Assembly (NCBI GenBank): GCA_965644295.1
Contig: CBFFRP010000128.1
Location: 62,001 to 126,000, forward strand
Length of the DNA stretch: 64,000 nt
DNA from: Paraphysomonas bandaiensis
Lineage: Eukaryota > Chrysophyceae
Reading direction: 5' to 3'
Below, piece by piece: positions 58,606 to 64,000 of the stretch (position 1 is its first letter; each line of letters starts with the position of its first letter). Under the pieces are notes generated by a model, which was not told the DNA's origin, ran no database searches, and saw only the letters and a program-made list of their open reading frames with translations. Both the position numbers and the translations under genes were made by a program.

Positions 58606-59268
58606 CGTCATGTGCTGCTGACACATACCGCGGTATTCCATCACGACTACGACACATATTGCACTAGTCCAAGTGATATGATTTTTCCGCGTTGTATATA
58701 TGCCACTTGTACTGGAGTTTTTCGTACCCATGATATATAATGTAGTTGTACTGATCACGAAACTGTGTTGCTTAAGCTAAACTATGACGTATGGTTCTAC
58801 GTTTACACCTCTTCATTATGTAAGTTTAATTGGAGGCGTACTTCACATAGGACAAAGCAATATCTATGAATATGTGACGATGTGGTTCAGTTCATTAATT
58901 ATTTCCACCACGGTTATTTTTGACTGTTGAACATGATTTAAACACAGCAAGGTAATCTCTATAAATAAGACAGTATCATGCAGTTCATAAATCTGAACCT
59001 ACAATAAAGCTTATACAGAACAATGACCTCCAGTTTCAAATTATCTTACAAAATGATGTACTTATATTTGTATCCAATACTGTAACCTCAAAACTCATTC
59101 ATCCATAGTCGAATATAATAATTAATTAAAATTTAATATAAAAGAAGTAAAGAAGTTCATCATCAACAATATAATCTATAATCTATAATCCAACATGAGC
59201 ATGTATACATAATCTACTCTGTTAAAAAATGTGTGATACTAAATTTTGTACGACTAAATATACATTAT
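58606..59268. other. Convergent intergenic region
   Basis: AT-rich; nothing recognised. Confidence 0.6.
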
Positions 59269-61894
59269 CTACCTACGAAGACGGTGTCTGTAGTAACCTG
59301 GCTGTTGAACATCGAAAAATTCGTTCTCATATTCAACTGTTCGGGAGTCACTCGAGCGCACTTTCTCATGTATGATGGTGACTCGCTTAATAATTTTATT
59401 CTTGATAAGATTTCGGTAATCACGCTTGGGTGGGGAGGAGGTCTTTACATCACTATTCCGAGGGCTGAGTTTAAGTTCTCTTTTCTCAACAAGATCAGTG
59501 CACTTCGGTGCCACTACCATCGTTTGAATTTCACTCTCAGCGCATCTGGGTGACTCATCGCATATATTTGTCACGTCAAAATCAAGCTGCAAAGGCAAAA
59601 CGGTTGACTGCATTTGATCGATTCACTATATATCAAGAGCACTCACAGTTCAGCCATCCATAAAACAGACTCGCAGCGTTATTGTCTATACATATCCGCA
59701 CTCACCACATACACTCCTATCAACAATAAACTGTGTGTGGTTTGAGTCTCTTCTCTCTACTCGTTAAGTGACTTCTTTGAATCTCCTGAGAGGACATCAA
59801 CATACACATACATACATACAGGGTCGGTCAAAAATAAAACAACCACGGTTTTTTCGCGTTTTTTCAACACATGTCAAAAATCAGAGTAAACTCAAATAAT
59901 AAAAAATGTAGAGCTTTTCAAGATACGTATTTTGATATATGATGTTGTATATGTAATTTTTGCTCCTTCGTGAGATAAAGAGGCACCCTGGGTTTTCGCA
60001 TTGACTCTAAAAACCCCTGTGTCATATTAAAATCTTATTACCACTTAAATGGAAGCGTTTAGACGCTATTACTTATAGTGAACTATTAAATACATTGTAT
60101 GCACTACAGTTTGCTTCAGTTAGGATTGGATTTGGTTAATGGTACGTGTAGAACGGAGAGGCCGAAAGAAGCGAACTCCACGAAGGCATTATCACATGAA
60201 TAGTGCTGACAAGACGCAGCTACTCGCACTTCGACATGCCGGACTTACTTTTCGTGATATTGGGAAGCGGATGAAGCTAAATTCCGGCAATTTATGCAGA
60301 GTTTACAACAAAATATTCTCGACGAAAAGTTTCGACCGCACTCCTGGCTCCGGTAGAAAGTGAAAAACAACTGAAAGAGACGATGCATTGAATGTCAGAG
60401 AAGTATAGAAGAATCGTACGGTAAGTGGACCACACCTTAAAACTCTTTTTCCTTAACTTAAGGTATCAGAACGGACGTTAGACGCCGTATTAACAGTTGC
60501 TCCTACTTCCAATCGGAATGGGCCACAAGAAAGCCCTTTGTTAGCGAACGCAACAGGATTAGGAGATTGGAATGGGCGAGAGCTCACCTCAATTGGACTG
60601 TTGAACAGTGGAGAAAAGTTATTTGGTCGGACGAGTCCCCTTTTGTTGTTCGCTATCGCCGAAAGTAGCGTTGCTGGAGAGCTGTTGGCGATAGATATGA
60701 TCCGGCCTGTACTACAGCGACAGTGAAGCATGACGATAAAATAATGGTTTGGGGGTGTTTCTGTGCTCATGGCATAGGAGATTTGTACCGTGTGGAGGGA
60801 ATTTTAAGGAAGGAACAGTACCTATACATCGTTGAAAACCACTTCTATACAGTGCAGAGCGACTATACCCTGATTTCGACTGTATTTTCCAAGAAGATAA
60901 CGATCCGAAACACACCGCGAGAATTGTACGGCAATGGTATGATGACCAAGATCTTATCCGTATGGATTGGCCCGCTCAATCTCCTGATTTGAACCTGATA
61001 GAGGATCTGTGGGCAATACTAGATCATCGCATGAAAGACCGATCTTCCAACGACCTAAACGAGCTTTTTCAGCTGCTACTGAAGACATGGAATGAACTCC
61101 CAGTTAGCTTATTGTCTGATCTAGTAGATAGCATGCCTAGAAGGTGCCAAGCTGTGATAGATGCGAAAGGATATGCCATTAAGTATTAAGTGTGGGGTTT
61201 TTATAAGAAGCCTAAAAATCAAGGTTTTGACACTTTAATTAAGAAAATTTTCACCAATTTTTAAGCTGAATAGCTCATTAGAAAGCCCTAAAAAAACTAT
61301 ACATTTCCTATTATTAGAGTAATATCCAGTTTTTACATTTGCTTAAGTGAAATTCTCGAAAAACCGTTGTTGTTTTCTTTTTGACCGACCCTGTACATAC
61401 ATACATGCCCATATACACATACAGGATCATATCTGCAGATCACACATACACACACACCTCAAAAGCACCCCAATCGTCACAAAAAAACTGACGAAAATTC
61501 CGTCCCGAGGAAATCACATACTGGTATACGTGTGCGTATATGGCAGTATACCTCTGGGTCACTTCGAAGTGAATGTGATGTGGATATATGCATATATGAG
61601 TACATGATTCAGAGGCTCTGCTGCTGCCTCTACTCACAGACACGAGTGAGGACTATCAACAGTGTGTGGTCATAGTGGTGTATAGTGGTGTGTGCTCCTC
61701 ATGAGGAGAGAGACTCGTATGATCACATGAATAATACCGCAGCAGATACACACATATACATACAGAACACCCACACACATATACATGCATAGACCGCATG
61801 GAGCACCCTGAATAGTCATATAACCAACTATTCCTGAGAGCACAACATCTCTCGAGGAACTCTCCTCAGATAGCTGTTTCTGACTATCTAACAT
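59269..61894 (-). CDS. Unrecognised ~169-residue protein; intron 2 holds a Tc1 transposon
   Basis: Three exons on the minus strand: 61807-61894, 61458-61561, 59269-59586. Phases 1 and 0 match exactly, joining the segments ...VVLSGIVGYMTIQ, VTQRYTAIYAHVYQYVISSGRNFRQFF and LDFDVTNICDESP. The last exon is basic (NLIKNKIIKRVTIIHEKVRSS) and ends in RHRLRR. I know no family for it. Intron 1 is 245 bp. Intron 2 is 1871 bp, of which 1575 bp is the Tc1-like element, so the ancestral intron was about 296 bp. Splicing across the insertion is inferred from frame compatibility. Confidence 0.55.
59819..61393 (+). mobile_element. Tc1/mariner transposon with decayed transposase
   Basis: Terminal inverted repeats of about 37 bp (CAGGGTCGGTCAAAAA and a GTTTTTTCG-type inner part, few mismatches) lie at 59819-59855 and 61357-61393, bordered by TA on both sides (59817-59818 and 61394-61395). 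Length 1575 bp. It sits in a CATA-rich tract. Confidence 0.95.
60139..61189 (+). pseudogene. Tc1-type transposase, frameshifted
   Basis: The N-terminal HTH is intact from 60139 to a stop at 60361 (LRHAGLTFRDIGKRMKLNSG). Later pieces in other frames show EQWRKVIWSDES (first D), FQEDNDPKHTA (second D) and WPAQSPDLNLIEDLW (E of DD34E). At least three frameshifts or stops separate them. Confidence 0.9.
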
Positions 61895-62393
61895 GGCGAT
61901 GGCATATGTAATAGAGATATTCAGGTTCTAACAAGTGAAAGAACGAGGCAGTTGTGCTCATTCTGGCTGGATACTGTGAGGAATCAGTTACTATGATCTA
62001 CGGGGATTACCTATAGACACCAGCGAGTGTAAAGAGTGTAAGCATCAAGGGAACATGTTTATTAAGCAGTTCAAGATATCCTCACTACCCCCCGTGGATT
62101 TTAACATGGTAGCCCTTACAATACGCCCAAGTGAACATTGTATCGCAAACTGAAGTTATATAATATATAGTTGCTGTCCCTGCCTGTGGATGCTAACCGA
62201 AGGCAACATTCTAAAAATACTCTTATCTGCCGATGCCACTGTATGTTGTAATTACTGGACTTTAAAATCACTAATAATATAGCCGCTCTTTCTTGGATTT
62301 GTATATTATGATACCAAGTAGTTGTTAGACAAAATCAATTTTATTTCAGCAAGGAGCTGTTGGCAGTTTTCAAGCTGCTTGAAAGCAGGGCCT
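61895..62393. other. Intergenic, nothing secure
   Basis: A short ATG frame begins at 61893 on the plus strand but stops after 12 codons. Confidence 0.4.
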
Positions 62394-62461
62394 GGTAACC
62401 ATTAATGGTAATGCCATTATAATTGCCGGGAACAAGACTACCATTAATGGTTATCAGGCCA
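62394..62461. repeat. Fold-back element with ACCATTAATGGT arms
   Basis: GCCTGGTAACCATTAATGGTA and its near-reverse-complement TACCATTAATGGTTATCAGGC are about 26 bp apart. The core AATGCCATTATAAT is shared with 7232-7330. Confidence 0.7.
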
Positions 62462-62593
62462 TGCTTGAAAGGATAAGGTTGTTTTGTCAACACTCTCTGT
62501 GGGACACACCCGTGAAAGTATAGATATAAACTCTGTCCTAACATATACGATGTGTCTTCAATATATGTCTCCTGTATATGCATATATGCTGCA

Positions 62594-62735
62594 GATCGTT
62601 AGGGCCTTAGAGGTAGTGTTGACAGCAGGTAGAGCAGGTAGTCTGGAGTGGAGAGTAGAGTATCAAAATCTGTTAGAAATTCTAGCTGACTCCAATGTCT
62701 TCCCTACATTAAATGCGTCTCTTCCGGTCGAATGA
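62594..62735 (+). CDS. Possible 3' exon of an unrecognised gene
   Basis: After an AG at 62594-62596 the frame reads IVRALEVVLTAGRAGSLEWRVEYQNLLEILADSN and stops at 62733-62735. The composition is protein-like and helical, but no upstream exon was found. Confidence 0.25.
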
Positions 62736-63039
62736 AAACCTATTAAGCAAGAAATAAAATAAATCACACAAATGTACTTGACACTTCTTGGATCAGAGCC
62801 TTGTTGTAACCTCTATAAACTAGGGCAGTAGACACTAAGACCAGGTAGTAGAAGTGTGGTACGCATAACAGGTCTAAGTCAAATCACAATGCCATTATTG
62901 CCATGCATTCAGAGGAAAATTTGACGCATTGCCTCCGTTATTGGCCACACAGATGCCGAATAATGTAACTAATATTCTACTTCAATCCCTCAAAGCAAAC
63001 ACCATGTGTAAGTAGAATGTTGATATGCCTTATATCTGC

Positions 63040-63340
63040 TGACTTCAGAATTTTTGAATCTTAAGGAGAACTTATCCCGGATCGTCGGCTTTATCAGGCA
63101 GTCCAAAATCCTGGATACCTTTCAGGCGAACCCATTTCCGAATGGCGTTTTTTTTGTCAAGGCCCAAAGACGTCTACTACACAAGTGACACTTCTGTTAC
63201 TTGCATCACTCAAGTATTTGGCTATGATCAGTGGGCGGAATATTATCTGATGTCTACAATTACGGTTCACGTTTGTTTCCTAAATAAAATTCTTCCTGTA
63301 TTTGTCACTAGAAGGTGTAAGACCGACTTTGTTGAGGGAA
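63040..63340 (-). repeat. Partial copy of the ~490-bp dispersed repeat
   Basis: Matches the reverse complement of 20962-21250 (GACTTTGTTGAGGG end, CCCAAAGACGTCTAC block, TTAAGGAGAAC inner end). An open frame across it is incidental. Confidence 0.75.
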
Positions 63341-63345
63341 ACTCT

Positions 63346-64000
63346 GCAATCATATGGAATTGTAACTTAACAAAGTTGGACTACTTCTGTATTCCCTCCG
63401 AATTCACGGGTTTAAGATCTAGAGAGCTGCTCTTTTAATGAAGATATTGGTCACTTTGCAAAGAAGGAGTGGACATAGCTGCTCCTTTAAAGAGGGCAGA
63501 TACCCCTGTTGAGTTGACTCAACATCCTCTTTGCATAAAGAAGTGCAAAACTCCAATGTGATTTGGGATCTCTCTTCCCACTCTTTGGGCTATGGCACCT
63601 ATGAGTATCATACTGGGTCTCTGTTGTAGACAGATTCAGTTCGTAGGCACGATATACAGTTACTATAGCTACCTTTAATCCTGTTAGTAACTTGTTCTCC
63701 CTCGCCTTGAGAGCTTATTCTGCATGTCCGATTCGGTCTACCCTTCCACAATTCATTTACACACGGATGCCACAATGGTTCTTGAAATAAGTGTGATATT
63801 ACTACAGTATTGAACGTATATTATAAGATATAGTCAAAATACATAGAACTTTACCTCAAGATTATATCTCCGATGACATACTCAGACCAGAATGCTCTGA
63901 GAGGAATATGAATATACAGCTATTCGATTAGACAGATCTCATTCGCACTCATTCCAGCTGCAAGTGCGTGTTGCACTACATTGGTGCATACAGCGGGCGT
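63346..64000. other. Intergenic to window end, nothing recognised
   Basis: No coding frame, repeat or RNA identified. Confidence 0.4.

Noticed and set aside
63142-63438. 98-codon plus-strand frame
   Set aside because: Lies largely within a dispersed repeat copy; not conserved in the other copies.

Overview
The window is nuclear DNA of a eukaryote with a compact, intron-rich genome. Nearly every gene model needs GT-AG introns of about 45-65 bp, and splicing rebuilds well-conserved proteins (PP2A catalytic subunit, RPL35, UBC12, holocytochrome c synthase) with no loss of frame. No organelle or bacterial signature is seen. The lineage is not settled by the sequence. The mix (ISWI-like SNF2 with a C-terminal PHD finger, DUF899 protein, Ty3/gypsy element with a chromodomain-like tail, Tc1 and IS630-like transposons) would fit a protist or an early-branching opisthokont.

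Layout. 0-5 kb: a broken IS630/Tc1-type transposase, a proline-rich protein of unknown function and a divergent UBC12-like E2 that lacks the catalytic cysteine. 5-8.2 kb: a repeat island with a retroelement fragment and nested copies of one repeat family. 8.4-30.8 kb: a dense run of housekeeping genes: PP2A catalytic subunit, a double-PHD/AT-hook protein, a NEMP-like nuclear envelope protein, eIF3c, holocytochrome c synthase, an SLC10A7-type transporter, a sulfotransferase, a two-in-one aquaporin and a conventional aquaporin. 31.1-35.7 kb: a defective Ty3/gypsy element inserted inside a TATG microsatellite. 36.5-42.1 kb: a Cys-rich GLG1-like membrane protein, a DUF899 protein and a MAP-kinase-phosphatase-like protein. 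42.7-50.3 kb: an intronless P-loop ATPase, a Ty1/copia relic, a protein with 90-bp tandem repeats, and long gene-poor stretches. 51.4-64 kb: UBC12, RPL35, an ISWI-like SNF2/PHD remodeler, a SAP30-like/SGF29 fusion, an unrecognised gene carrying a Tc1 element in an intron, and repeats.

Genes alternate between divergent (head-to-head) and convergent pairs. All eight clear head-to-head intergenic regions hold at least one copy of a short motif, TACTGCTGTA or its complement TACAGCAGTA (allowing one mismatch or a 2-bp spacer), often beside CATA/TATG repeats. This is a candidate shared promoter element.

Functional themes: chromatin (SNF2/PHD next to the SGF29-like Tudor protein, double-PHD protein), translation (eIF3c, RPL35), neddylation (UBC12 and its inactive-looking relative), membrane transport (two aquaporin genes, SLC10A7-like) and signalling (PP2A, dual-specificity phosphatase). 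Coordinates of multi-exon genes run from start codon to stop codon; exon limits are given in each entry and are predictions from splice signals, frame and protein similarity.
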